The translations under genes were made by a program, and so were the position numbers. The notes under the pieces were generated by a model. The model made no database searches. It worked only from the letters and a program-made list of their open reading frames with translations, and was not told the DNA's origin. Shown here piece after piece: positions 34,672 to 44,129 of a stretch of DNA of 64,000 nucleotides. Where the stretch lies: assembly GCA_031412335.1 (NCBI GenBank), contig JANOCT010000035.1, positions 1 through 64,000 of the forward strand, in the 5' to 3' direction. How positions within the stretch are numbered: the stretch's first letter is position 1; each line of letters opens with the position of its first letter. The DNA is from JBBQYA01 sp031412335 (lineage in GTDB: Bacteria; Bacteroidota; Bacteroidia; Sphingobacteriales; Sphingobacteriaceae).

Positions 34672-34902
34672 TTAAAAATAAGAGCATAATGCCAAATCAT
34701 AATTTATATACTTAATTTCTTCTGGAAGCCCACATTCAAGATTACAAATAAAAATACTTCTAAAATAATGCTAACCTTCATTTGCCTCTTGTTGAGAAAT
34801 TGTGATACCATCAACAATTTTCCCACTCGAAAATAATTGCACAGCATTTTGACCAGCACCACAATCTACATCTAAACATCTAAATATGACTTCATAATTT
34901 TT
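34672..34902 (-). pseudogene. Remnant of a methyltransferase gene
   Basis: In the 541-base gap 34438-34978 a minus-strand frame from 34902 encodes a class I methyltransferase core: CLDVDCGAGQNAVQLFSSGK, then IVDGITISQQEANEG, a TAG stop at 34773-34771, and in the same frame HYFRSIFICNLECGLPEEIK and INYDLALCSYF before a final stop at 34674-34672. These match motif I and later elements of polysaccharide-locus methyltransferases, but there is no start, no EHL/LEH motif and only about 75 codons. The rest of the gap (34438-34671 and 34903-34978) shows nothing recognisable. Confidence 0.8.
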
Positions 34903-34978
34903 TTAAAACATGAAAATTAACAAACTGAGAATAAATCTTTACTTTTAACATACATTTTAAATAAAAAAAATATTCAGT

Positions 34979-36115
34979 TTAAAAAAATTTATTGTAGCTA
35001 TTAATTAATTCTTCGGTATTACTTCTATCCATAAAATATTTAAACGCGCATTGTCGCATTTCTTGATATTCTATATTTCCCATCCAATATGCTTTTTCTA
35101 AAATTTTAAGAAATTCTTCTTGAGATTGCAAACTAATCTCCCAACCAGCATTTGCTTCTATTAAGTTGTGCCATGGAGTTTGATCACTAATTATTACTGG
35201 CAAACCTGAGCTTAATGATTCTGCTATAGCATGACCAAAGTTTTCACCTGGAGTTGGTAGAATAAAAAAATGATATTGTTTTAGCAACATCATTAATTCA
35301 TTATGAGGTACAGGAAGGCAAAAATTGATATTAATATTTTTTTGCATGTTTTTTACCTTCTTTTTGCATTTTTCAAAGTAATCAAAATCATTATTAGATC
35401 CATAAATATCTAATGAAACTGAAAAATTATTTGGTAATTTACTCATTAATTCAAGTAAATAAAGTGTCTTTTTACCCAAAGATACTCGTGCTACAGATAT
35501 TAACTTTAAATCTTTTGGATTTTTTTTTATTCCTTTATTAATTACGTTGATGGCTGGAATATTTGGGATAACACTAATTTCGGACTTAGGAAAATGAGCT
35601 AAAATATCTAATTTTTCCTGTTCACGTGTTGCATGAAATATAACATTTTTATATAAATCCAATATATTTGCAAAAAAAAGAAATATTCTTTTTTTTGTTT
35701 TTTTTATTTCTATTGCACCTGATCCTAACATTCCTCTTGGCGCTAAAATAACTTTCTTAAATGAAATTAAACCTAACTTTAAAAAAAGTAATGGAAGTAA
35801 GGTAAATCTCAAAGAAAACATACTATTTAAATATAAAACATCTATATCACCTTTTAAAAATTGTAATGGAAACAAGATTTTTAGTTTTCCACTACTAGCA
35901 TAATAAATTTTTACTCCGTTGTTAATAATCCAAATATCACTTTCAATTTCAGCATAGCTTTTTTTTTCGCTAAAATCTTTGTCGCTTGTCAAAACAGAAA
36001 CTTCATATGAGTCTTTTAAAGCATTTGCCAAGTTAACACAGGATTGAATTGGACCTCCTGCACGAAATCCAGGGCTATACCAATCACTTAATATTAGTAT
36101 ACTTTTTTTTCGCAC
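34979..36115 (-). CDS. Glycosyltransferase family 4
   Basis: 378 residues with a GTG start that directly abuts the TAG stop of the carbamoyltransferase gene. The N-terminal Rossmann fold begins with LILSDWYSPGFRAGGPIQ, a sugar-acceptor loop common in GT4. The C-terminal donor domain has PTPGENFGHAIAESLSSGLPVI, the EX7E motif of retaining GT-B enzymes. No membrane segments. It adds one sugar of the repeat or side chain in the cytoplasm; donor and acceptor unknown. Confidence 0.9.
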   Translation of the reverse strand: MRKKSILILSDWYSPGFRAGGPIQSCVNLANALKDSYEVSVLTSDKDFSEKKSYAEIESDIWIINNGVKIYYASSGKLKILFPLQFLKGDIDVLYLNSMFSLRFTLLPLLFLKLGLISFKKVILAPRGMLGSGAIEIKKTKKRIFLFFANILDLYKNVIFHATREQEKLDILAHFPKSEISVIPNIPAINVINKGIKKNPKDLKLISVARVSLGKKTLYLLELMSKLPNNFSVSLDIYGSNNDFDYFEKCKKKVKNMQKNININFCLPVPHNELMMLLKQYHFFILPTPGENFGHAIAESLSSGLPVIISDQTPWHNLIEANAGWEISLQSQEEFLKILEKAYWMGNIEYQEMRQCAFKYFMDRSNTEELINSYNKFF

Positions 36116-37846
36116 CTAATTAGTTCTTTGAATTACATAATTACCAATTACCAACATATCCATTTTAGTTCGGTCAAAACATTTCCAGGCATCTTCCGGC
36201 GAATTTACAATCGGTTCATTTTCATTAAAAGAAGTATTTAATAAAACTGGAACACCGGTTTTTTCATAAAAAGCGGAGATTAACTGATGATACCTTGGTT
36301 CAGTATTATTATCTACTGTTTGCAATCGTCCAGTTCCATCTACATGAGTGACTGCTGGAATTTTGGCTTGCATCTCCAACCTAATTGGGTATACTTTTTC
36401 CATAAATGGTACCGAATCTGCATCAACAAAATATTCATTCACAAATTCCTTTAAAATAGATGGTGCAAAAGGTCGGAATGATTCTCTTCTTTTAATTTTT
36501 AGATTTAATATTTCTTTTGCATCCGCTCTACGAGGGTCTGCTAAAATAGATCGATGCCCTAATGCTCGAGGGCCAAATTCTGCTCTACCTTGAAACCATC
36601 CAACTACTCCACCGTCTGAAATACATGATACCACTAACTCATCAACTTCATTCTCAGGTAATAATTTAAAATTTGCTTTCACTGAATTTAAATAATGTTC
36701 TATTTCATTATCAGAAAATTTACTTCCTAATGCACCGGATGCCATCGGTTTTTTGACTGGATTCTTCAAAATTTGATGATACAAAAACATAGCCGATCCA
36801 ATACATGTACCAGCATCGTGACCTGCAGGTGGAACATAAATAGATGTAAATTTAGTTTTACTTAGAATTTTACCATTGGCAACACTATTTTGAGCAACTC
36901 CACCTGCAATACAAATAGTAGTAAGTCCTGTACTTTTTTGTAAATGATTTAAAATATGCAAAATTACTTGTTCCGTTTTTTTCTGAATTGACGTAGCCAG
37001 GTTTTTATGTTCCTGAGTTAATTCTTCATTTGCTTTCCGTGGAATCCCAAAAATTTCAATCATTTTTTGGCTGGAAACCGATCCAATTTCAGGTGCACCA
37101 TTTTCCCAACTCATTTTAACTCCATTTTTATGATGTGTGAAATAACTTAGATTTAATTCGAACAACCCATTATCAGTCAATTTAATCACATCATCTAATT
37201 CTTTTGAAAAATCGTCTGAACCATAAGGTGCAAGACCCATAATTTTATATTCATCACCATAATGTGGAAATCCGAGAAACTGAGTAAAAGCTGTATAAAA
37301 AAGACCCAAAGAATGCGGAAACAAAACGGAATCTATAACTTCAATTTGACCATTTCGTCCAATTGCTGTCATGGTAGAAGTAAAATCGCCAAAACCGTCA
37401 ATAGAAAGAATGGCTGATTCTTTAAATCCTGATGCGAAAAACGCACTGGCTAAATGCGAACGATGATGTTCTATATTATGAATCTCAGCACGAATTACAT
37501 CTTCACTAACTCCTAAACCATTAGCTAAGGTTGCCTTTATTGAATTTACTTTTCGAGCATTTAGAAACCGATCTTTTATTGTGGTTAAAGAAATTGTGTT
37601 GAATAGTGCATGTTTGATTTTATTTAATTTGTTTATAGAAGGATCTCGGGAAATGGTGATATGATCAATTTCGGAAATTGAAAGCCCAGAATCTTTTAAA
37701 CAATATTTAATGGCCTCAATAGGGAAACCAGCCCAATGCTTAATTCTTCTAATTCTCTCTTCTTCAATAGCTACCAATATTTCACCATCTTTCATGATGC
37801 AAGCAGAAGAATCACCATGAAAGGCATTTAAACCAAGAATTAACAT
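36116..37846 (-). CDS. Carbamoyltransferase (NodU/TobZ family)
   Basis: 576 residues. The N-terminal Kae1-like domain has LGLNAFHGDSSACIMKDG, EEERIRRIKH, IEHHRSHLASAF and LSIDGFGDF. The C-terminal YrdC-like part has VGWFQGRAEFGPRALGHRSI and ESFRPFAPSIL. Such enzymes make carbamoyl-adenylate from carbamoyl phosphate and ATP and pass the carbamoyl group to a hydroxyl; in polysaccharide loci the target is a sugar. All key motifs look intact. It is followed with no gap by a GT4 gene and lies 9 bases after the Wzy-like gene. Confidence 0.93.
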   Translation of the reverse strand: MLILGLNAFHGDSSACIMKDGEILVAIEEERIRRIKHWAGFPIEAIKYCLKDSGLSISEIDHITISRDPSINKLNKIKHALFNTISLTTIKDRFLNARKVNSIKATLANGLGVSEDVIRAEIHNIEHHRSHLASAFFASGFKESAILSIDGFGDFTSTMTAIGRNGQIEVIDSVLFPHSLGLFYTAFTQFLGFPHYGDEYKIMGLAPYGSDDFSKELDDVIKLTDNGLFELNLSYFTHHKNGVKMSWENGAPEIGSVSSQKMIEIFGIPRKANEELTQEHKNLATSIQKKTEQVILHILNHLQKSTGLTTICIAGGVAQNSVANGKILSKTKFTSIYVPPAGHDAGTCIGSAMFLYHQILKNPVKKPMASGALGSKFSDNEIEHYLNSVKANFKLLPENEVDELVVSCISDGGVVGWFQGRAEFGPRALGHRSILADPRRADAKEILNLKIKRRESFRPFAPSILKEFVNEYFVDADSVPFMEKVYPIRLEMQAKIPAVTHVDGTGRLQTVDNNTEPRYHQLISAFYEKTGVPVLLNTSFNENEPIVNSPEDAWKCFDRTKMDMLVIGNYVIQRTN

Positions 37847-37855
37847 AAATAAGAT

Positions 37856-39298
37856 TTAAAGTTTGTCAATAAAAGAACCCCTTAAATATTTATCTATTTT
37901 TTTTAAAGCGAAAAATCTAAAAAAAAGATAAACAATAAAATACATAAAAACATACCCAAAAACTTTTTTTGTAGGTGTTCCATTACAGTTAAAAATGAAA
38001 AGCATGTTCATTACTAGTGCTGAACCCCAAAGTTTATTTAAAGAATTTGTCAAAATATATCGATAAATAAAACCCATCAATAGCCCAACGAAAAAAATTG
38101 GTAAATGCATTAAATAAGGTCCAAAATCTATATAACATTCTGCCATAAATCCTAAACTGAAAGAAGTACCTTCAAGCTCCCCAGCTACCTGACGACCTGT
38201 ATATTTATTAACCATTTCGGAGTCCCAAATAATCGCCTTATTTGGATTTAGGATCCGTGGCAACAAAATATGTTCAATAGCCTCTGTAAATAATTTTCCA
38301 TTTTCATGAGCAATGGCTAATGGAACCTGCTCCACTGCTAAAGAAAAAAATTCCGTATAAGAAATCCGGTCGACCATTGAATAATATATCTCTTCAAAAT
38401 CATAGGTTTTAGTATTAAATTCAATGAAAAGTTCTGCCAATTTTTCAAAAGAATCACTCTGACTCACCACTACGTATTGTGATCTTTCACCACCACTCAA
38501 AAATTTACGATATTCTGGTTTAATTGCGGTCCAAACTATGGAAAAATAGATAGCTCCCACAGTAATTAAAACTAAGGAAATAGTTTGTCTAAAATTGAAT
38601 TGGATTTTAAAGGCTAAAATAGAAGCAGCAATGATTAAAAAATAATCTTTAAAGTTAGCAAAGAAACCAGAAAGGCTTAATACAATTTCAACAAGAATAA
38701 TTAAAATAGTTATTTTAACATTTTTATTAGTGTAATACGCATAAGCAATTAAAATGAAAATAATTCCATTGTGTAAGTACGAAACATTAATAGTAAACTG
38801 GGCAAAACCACCTAATCCAAGTCCAATTCCTTTCAAAAATGATGAAATTATAAAACTAAATATATAAAGGGTTAATATTCTTCTTGGGTTATAACTTAAA
38901 AGAGTAGATGAAATAGTATTAGTTTTAGCAAAAGTAATTTTACGAATAGCGACATAAATGCCAAACAAAAAAAAGAACAATCCAAATAAGCTTAATACGG
39001 TTGTATACTCAATCAAATTACTATCACTATATTCAGTAAAGGATTTTTGAAAAAATATAGCATAATAAATTTTTATCGTTATCGAAAGATATGAAAGCAC
39101 CATTGCGATAAATATCACCTGCGGCTCATTATCTCTGAATGTAAAAAAGTAAATTAAAGGCAAAAACATTACGCTAACAAAAATCAATAATGGATCTAAA
39201 GAAAATAAGCTTAAAAATAGACCCACTAAAACAATAGCGAATAGGAAAACAGGATTTACCTTATTTTGAGTTTGAAATTCGTTCTGGAACCTATTCAA
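37856..39298 (-). CDS. O-antigen polymerase-like membrane protein (Wzy-like)
   Basis: 480 residues with about twelve membrane helices and a large periplasmic loop around residues 265-370 (TAIKPEYRKFLSGGERSQYV ... VNKYTGRQVAGELEGTSF). The overall pattern fits O-antigen polymerases or oligosaccharide-repeat polymerases, which are too diverse for motif proof. It has a TTG start overlapping the end of the upstream gene by 8 bases; no ATG alternative exists nearby. A Wzy-type polymerase is unexpected beside an ABC exporter. It could instead ligate or polymerise another glycan. Confidence 0.75.
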   Translation of the reverse strand: MNRFQNEFQTQNKVNPVFLFAIVLVGLFLSLFSLDPLLIFVSVMFLPLIYFFTFRDNEPQVIFIAMVLSYLSITIKIYYAIFFQKSFTEYSDSNLIEYTTVLSLFGLFFFLFGIYVAIRKITFAKTNTISSTLLSYNPRRILTLYIFSFIISSFLKGIGLGLGGFAQFTINVSYLHNGIIFILIAYAYYTNKNVKITILIILVEIVLSLSGFFANFKDYFLIIAASILAFKIQFNFRQTISLVLITVGAIYFSIVWTAIKPEYRKFLSGGERSQYVVVSQSDSFEKLAELFIEFNTKTYDFEEIYYSMVDRISYTEFFSLAVEQVPLAIAHENGKLFTEAIEHILLPRILNPNKAIIWDSEMVNKYTGRQVAGELEGTSFSLGFMAECYIDFGPYLMHLPIFFVGLLMGFIYRYILTNSLNKLWGSALVMNMLFIFNCNGTPTKKVFGYVFMYFIVYLFFRFFALKKIDKYLRGSFIDKL

Positions 39299-40148
39299 TT
39301 TTATTTTCTAAAAAGCCTATTGGCCAAATTCCGTTTCTGATATTTTCTGGAAGGCTTAATGTTTTAATCTTTTCTGTAAAAAGCTTTTTCCTTTCTTCTT
39401 GCAAATCAGAATTTACCACTTCAGGATGTGAATGTTTTTTCTTTTTAGCTGCTAATCTCCCATCTCCTCCAATATAAGCACCATGATGAAATAGTCCAAT
39501 CTCTCTAGGACAATCTTTAAAACCAAAAATTTTTGCTGAGAAATTAGGCAGTTTTAACAAACTTAATAATTTGGCAATTCTTGATTCATTCCAAGTTACT
39601 TGTCTACGCATTTCAAATAGTATTCCTGCTTTCACAAAACCAAAATTCTTATGATCCATTATATTTAATGGAATCCGTTCATTCCAACTCCTTACATAAT
39701 TATATCCTGAAACTCTTAATCCATTCGGCTTACATTCAGCCAAGTATTTAATAATATTACCAAAGGTGTTTATATCATAAATTTCATCAGCATCAACGAT
39801 AAGAAAATAATCAGGCTTTGCATGAAATTTTTGAATGGTTTCCATTTCGACACCATGGCCTTGCTTACCTTTTATTGGATTGCTTAGAACTGAAAGCATT
39901 TCCATGTTTCTGGCGGCAGTTTCATCTACAAATCTTCTACAAACGAAATGAATTTTACCTTCAGGATCAGGATAGTTTAAAACCTTCAAAGCTGTTGAAT
40001 CCGGTTTTAACTTATTTCCATAGTAATCGCGATCGTATTGCGTAATAACAGAAATCCCTGAAAGATGATCATAAATCGGCCTAATTGTTTCCTCAATGAA
40101 TGACTCTTCATTTAGTGCTAAAATAATTGCATGTACTCTAATTGGCAT
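39291..40148 (-). CDS. Glycosyltransferase, GT2-like (GT-A fold)
   Basis: 285 residues. HAIILALNEESFIEETI opens a GT-A fold and FLIVDADEIYD holds the DXD-type metal site. It lacks the usual VDDGS motif, so it is a divergent GT2-type enzyme of the 'NEE' class. No membrane helices. It overlaps both neighbours: 11 bases with the upstream GT2 gene and 8 with the Wzy-like gene. Confidence 0.8.
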   Translation of the reverse strand: MPIRVHAIILALNEESFIEETIRPIYDHLSGISVITQYDRDYYGNKLKPDSTALKVLNYPDPEGKIHFVCRRFVDETAARNMEMLSVLSNPIKGKQGHGVEMETIQKFHAKPDYFLIVDADEIYDINTFGNIIKYLAECKPNGLRVSGYNYVRSWNERIPLNIMDHKNFGFVKAGILFEMRRQVTWNESRIAKLLSLLKLPNFSAKIFGFKDCPREIGLFHHGAYIGGDGRLAAKKKKHSHPEVVNSDLQEERKKLFTEKIKTLSLPENIRNGIWPIGFLENKIE

Positions 40149-41157
40149 TAATAGTTTGTTTATGATCTACAATTAAAGATTCATTCTCTGAATAATAACT
40201 AGCAAAGAATTCTGAATTATCTAGCTGATATTCATCATTTTTCTTTTTAAAAAAAACTCTATTTTTAATAAATAAAAAGGTAAGTAAATATATGTTATCA
40301 AAATTATTTAATATTCTGAAGAATTGTTGAAAAACTCCAAGTTTACCTTTCATCAATGCTTTTATCATTAACGTGTAATAAAAAAGCAGTTTGTAATTCC
40401 GAATTAAATATTTGCCTTTTCTAATTTCTTCTAAACTTGAATAAGAAATTAAATTGTTGTAAACCTGAATATCTTCAATAATATGAAATATATAAAATTC
40501 TTCTTGCTTACTTAACTGTTCTGAGTGATTTCTCAATTTTATGACAGGATTTTTGATATAACCTACTGGAAATTCTTTAGCGATTCTTACCCACATATCA
40601 AAATCACCTGAAATTTTCATATCTTCTCTGAACAAACCAACTTTATTAAAAGCTTCCCTAGAAATAGTTACGTTAGCAATGTTTCCTGCAATAGATCCTA
40701 CAAAAAAAGAAATTAATGTGTGTAACCGTCTAGAAACAATTTCTGGAGTTAAATCTTCAAAATGAAGAACATCTTTATCGATATTACCAAAACTATTTAT
40801 ATAGTCAAGCTTTGAATAACTAAATCCAATTTTAGAATTTCTAGTGTGAAAAGCTATAACCTCAGAAAGACAATCAATATTCATGATATCATCCTGTGCC
40901 CATAATTTTATAAGTTTCGCACTGGAATTTTTTATCATATAATTAAGATTATAAAAAAGACCTTTATTACTTTGATTTCTTTTTAGCGTTATTCTATCAT
41001 CATGAATAGAGGTTAAATATTCCCAACTTCCATCTGTTGAACAATCATCTAAAATAAAAAATTGAAAGTCTTCATAATTTTGATTTAAAACACTTTGAAT
41101 ATTCTCTTTCAAATATTTCATCCCATTGTAAACTGGAAGTATTACAACTAAATCCAT
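40138..41157 (-). CDS. Glycosyltransferase family 2
   Basis: 339 residues from ATG 41157 (a TTG lies one codon before). VVILPVYNGMKYLKENIQ, FILDDCSTDGSWEYL and LWAQDDIMN give the nucleotide and metal sites of inverting GT2 enzymes, followed by SGDFDMWVRIAKEF, the ED/DxW-like catalytic region. It overlaps the next gene by 11 bases, supporting coupled translation. Donor sugar unknown. Confidence 0.9.
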   Translation of the reverse strand: MDLVVILPVYNGMKYLKENIQSVLNQNYEDFQFFILDDCSTDGSWEYLTSIHDDRITLKRNQSNKGLFYNLNYMIKNSSAKLIKLWAQDDIMNIDCLSEVIAFHTRNSKIGFSYSKLDYINSFGNIDKDVLHFEDLTPEIVSRRLHTLISFFVGSIAGNIANVTISREAFNKVGLFREDMKISGDFDMWVRIAKEFPVGYIKNPVIKLRNHSEQLSKQEEFYIFHIIEDIQVYNNLISYSSLEEIRKGKYLIRNYKLLFYYTLMIKALMKGKLGVFQQFFRILNNFDNIYLLTFLFIKNRVFFKKKNDEYQLDNSEFFASYYSENESLIVDHKQTINAN

Positions 41158-41185
41158 CAATTATTAAAAAAAGCTTTATTTATCA

Positions 41186-42364
41186 TTAAATGACATTTTC
41201 AATATAACTGTTTAAAAACCCTTCGTATGATAAGGCAACTTTCTCCAAACTAAAATCTTTTATCCTATTTAGAGAATTATCTCCCATATGTTTTAAAATT
41301 TCTTTGTTTAGCAATGCACTTTCAACTAAATTTAATACCGCCTCATAATCATCAAAATTAAAAATCAATCCATTTTTATTTTGTTCTATTAAATCTATTG
41401 CTCCACCAGTTTTAAAAGTAGATACTACTGCCTTTTTACAAGCCATTGCTTCATTTAAAGCAAGCCCCCAAGTTTCTCCAGGCCCTTTAGAAGGTAAAAA
41501 AAATATATCAGCAATTCGATATATCGTCGGCATTCTTTTTTGATTTTGAAAATCAAGCATAATAATTCTATCATCTGATTCACAGATGTTTTGAATATTA
41601 TTTTTCAAAATTCCACTTCCAACAAATACAATTTTTAGTCTTGGGCTATTAATCTTATTTATTAAATTAATAAGGAATAACGGATTTTTTTTTTCCTCTA
41701 ACTTACCTGCAAATAACAATACGATATCATCTTCCTTTATTTGCAACTCGGCTCTTAACATTTTTGCTTCATTTAAATAAAAGAGTTCAGGTTCAGCGAA
41801 TCGTTCATTATCAATAGCATGTGGCGCATAAATTAATTGATCAAGCCGAACACCATGTTTTAAAAAGTAAAGTTTATTATTTGTTCCTACATAAAAAGCA
41901 AAATCAATATTTCGATAAACTCTTTTTAAGAAATATCTTCTCATTAATTTTTTTATGCCCCATTTTTCATCCAACAAAGTAGAATCACCTCTAAACAACA
42001 CTGGAATTCTGCCTTTAAAATGCCTCATTGCAGCTAAATGACTTTTAAAATTCCAACCCATAATCAAAATTGCATCAGCCTTCCAATTTTCTATATCAGC
42101 TATTAGGGTTGGATTTATTATTCCTTTATAATGGTGTGATCCTGGATTTTTAGAAGTGTTTGCAACAAATGAATATTGATATCCTTCTAATAAAGGAATA
42201 TCCCATATGATATTTTTGCCGAATCCAGGATCAAATTTTTGTTTTTCAGTTTGACCCCAAGTATAGAAAACATGAATATCAAGTTTTTTCCTCTCAGCAA
42301 GCATTCTGAATAATGGAGCATTATACTGAATAGGATGAGTAGTAATAATGGCTAACTTTTTCAA
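41186..42364 (-). CDS. Glycosyltransferase family 4
   Basis: 392 residues with a TTG start five bases after the upstream stop; no ATG is available nearby and the conserved fold begins at once (LAIITTHPIQYNAPLFRML). The donor domain has LLFAGKLEEKKNP and the EX7E-type region PGETWGLALNEAMACKKAVV. The acceptor domain resembles GT4 enzymes of exopolysaccharide loci. Soluble or peripherally membrane-bound. Confidence 0.9.
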   Translation of the reverse strand: MKKLAIITTHPIQYNAPLFRMLAERKKLDIHVFYTWGQTEKQKFDPGFGKNIIWDIPLLEGYQYSFVANTSKNPGSHHYKGIINPTLIADIENWKADAILIMGWNFKSHLAAMRHFKGRIPVLFRGDSTLLDEKWGIKKLMRRYFLKRVYRNIDFAFYVGTNNKLYFLKHGVRLDQLIYAPHAIDNERFAEPELFYLNEAKMLRAELQIKEDDIVLLFAGKLEEKKNPLFLINLINKINSPRLKIVFVGSGILKNNIQNICESDDRIIMLDFQNQKRMPTIYRIADIFFLPSKGPGETWGLALNEAMACKKAVVSTFKTGGAIDLIEQNKNGLIFNFDDYEAVLNLVESALLNKEILKHMGDNSLNRIKDFSLEKVALSYEGFLNSYIENVI

Positions 42365-42369
42365 CTCAA

Positions 42370-43005
42370 CTATTTTTTTGCCTCAAGTGCAATCGCATAA
42401 TTAAATCGACCTACATCTTCAACCAATTTAAAAAAATCATCTTCTGAATCATTAAATTCACAAATTCGAATACTTTTAAAACCAGCATTTTTTATTTCTT
42501 CGTATAGCGAATATTTATCCCACATCCATAAATGATGTGAATTACCAAAAAATGAAGAGAGAAAATTTTTAAGCCCTTTAGGTCTAGATTCTACTCCGAG
42601 TAATGTATCATTTAAAAAAATATTTCCAGCATTTCTGTTTTTACTCTCTATATTTTGTAAATAGGTTATAGCTGCCGATTCCAAATCAGGAACAACGCAT
42701 CGAAAAATCCCACCAGGTTTCAAAATTTTAATTGTGTTTTTTAATGCCATTTTACAATCATTGAAACTTAGGTGTTCTAATGTATGTGAACAAAAAACGC
42801 CATCACAAGAATCTAGATCAATAGGAAGTCCTTTAATAATATCTCCATATTTTACATTTTTAGGAAATACTACGTTTAATCTTTTTCTGGCTAATTTTCC
42901 AATTATTGGAAATTTTTGAATTCGCAAGGTTGGAGAGACATCGAAATTTTCCCATTCTTTTGGTGCAGATAAGCCACATCCGTATTGAACATATCGTTTT
43001 TCCAT
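42370..43005 (-). CDS. SAM-dependent methyltransferase
   Basis: 211 residues. The start YVQYGCGLSAPKEWENFDVSP is the pattern of small methyltransferases in glycan loci where motif I (YGCG) sits at the very N-terminus. VFCSHTLEHLSFNDC and LKPGGIFRCVVPDLE are motifs II-III. HHLWMWDKYSLYEEIKNAGF is also typical. It probably methylates a sugar hydroxyl of the glycan. It ends five bases before a GT4 gene. Confidence 0.85.
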   Translation of the reverse strand: MEKRYVQYGCGLSAPKEWENFDVSPTLRIQKFPIIGKLARKRLNVVFPKNVKYGDIIKGLPIDLDSCDGVFCSHTLEHLSFNDCKMALKNTIKILKPGGIFRCVVPDLESAAITYLQNIESKNRNAGNIFLNDTLLGVESRPKGLKNFLSSFFGNSHHLWMWDKYSLYEEIKNAGFKSIRICEFNDSEDDFFKLVEDVGRFNYAIALEAKK

Positions 43006-43065
43006 AATTAATTTATGTATTTAAATGAATTATTTAATTAATTCTTAAGAAATTTCTTTTGTCAA

Positions 43066-44082
43066 CTAAATATTATTTTTATGCATTTTAGTGTATAACG
43101 GTAATCGCGTTTTCTTATATAAAATATTAGAAGATAACTTTTTAAAATACCTTTCAATGAAATAATAAAAAAACCAAGCAGCTATTATACTTATTGCTAA
43201 TGCTACAAAAACCATAATTTCTCTGGTTAATAAATCTGTTGTAAGGGTTTTTGTAATATTAATAACTCTCCCTCCAATACGTGAATGCATTAGATATAAG
43301 GAAAAAGAAATTAATCCGAAAAAGCGGAAAATAGGATGCACCGATCGTACAAGCCATATAGTAGATAAGGTTGCAATGATTAAAAAACCAATTACGCTTC
43401 CGTTTAGGTAAAAAATAGTTCCCAAAACCAATGATAATAAAAATAGATTTTGGATTTCAGAACCTATTTTACAGTATAATTGAAAAAGTACAATACCGGC
43501 TAGAAAAAAAGGTGTATAACTCATTAAAAAAGAATTATCGGATATTGGTAGAAATACTGCGCCCAGAAATACTGCAAAGAACAACATTCTTACTATAGTT
43601 TTGGTAGAACTTACTAAACCAAAACATAAAGCGATAAGTAAATAATATTGAAATTCAATAGCAAGAGTCCAATAAACTGGATTTATCCATTCCTCTTTTG
43701 TGAAAATATTTAGGTAAGCCAAATGAGATAAAATATTAAAAATATCAATTGAAAAAGGTGGTCCTCCATAATAAGGTGAAAAGGTACTCACATAATTTAA
43801 AGCAATAATTATAACAATTGATGCAATATAAGGTGGTTCAATCCGAACAATTCTCTTTTTAAGAAAAACCCAGAAATCACTGATTATATACTTTTTTACA
43901 TGCATAGAATATGGAATGATGAATCCAGAAATCACAAAAAAAACATGAACTCCTGCATATCCCCATTTGCCACTCTCTCTTATCCAGTTTCCTTCAGGTA
44001 AAAAAAAAGAGGTACCTCTTGACAAATGAAACCAACAAACCATTAAAGATGCAATACCTCGAAGTAATTCAATGGACCCCAT
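43066..44082 (-). CDS. Membrane acyltransferase 3 family protein
   Basis: 338 residues from ATG 44082; a TTG at 44124 would add 14 residues and is possible in this TTG-rich cluster. IELLRGIASLMVCWFHLSRG holds the conserved RGIA...H block at the start, and WTLAIEFQYYLLIAL is the second signature. About ten membrane helices. Probably O-acetylates the polysaccharide at the inner membrane. It is the second enzyme of this family in the window and is only distantly similar to the one at 30239-31402. Confidence 0.88.
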   Translation of the reverse strand: MGSIELLRGIASLMVCWFHLSRGTSFFLPEGNWIRESGKWGYAGVHVFFVISGFIIPYSMHVKKYIISDFWVFLKKRIVRIEPPYIASIVIIIALNYVSTFSPYYGGPPFSIDIFNILSHLAYLNIFTKEEWINPVYWTLAIEFQYYLLIALCFGLVSSTKTIVRMLFFAVFLGAVFLPISDNSFLMSYTPFFLAGIVLFQLYCKIGSEIQNLFLLSLVLGTIFYLNGSVIGFLIIATLSTIWLVRSVHPIFRFFGLISFSLYLMHSRIGGRVINITKTLTTDLLTREIMVFVALAISIIAAWFFYYFIERYFKKLSSNILYKKTRLPLYTKMHKNNI

Positions 44083-44129
44083 TTGATTTTTACTTGCTAC
44101 GGATTCTAATTTAGATTCTTTCAAAAAGA

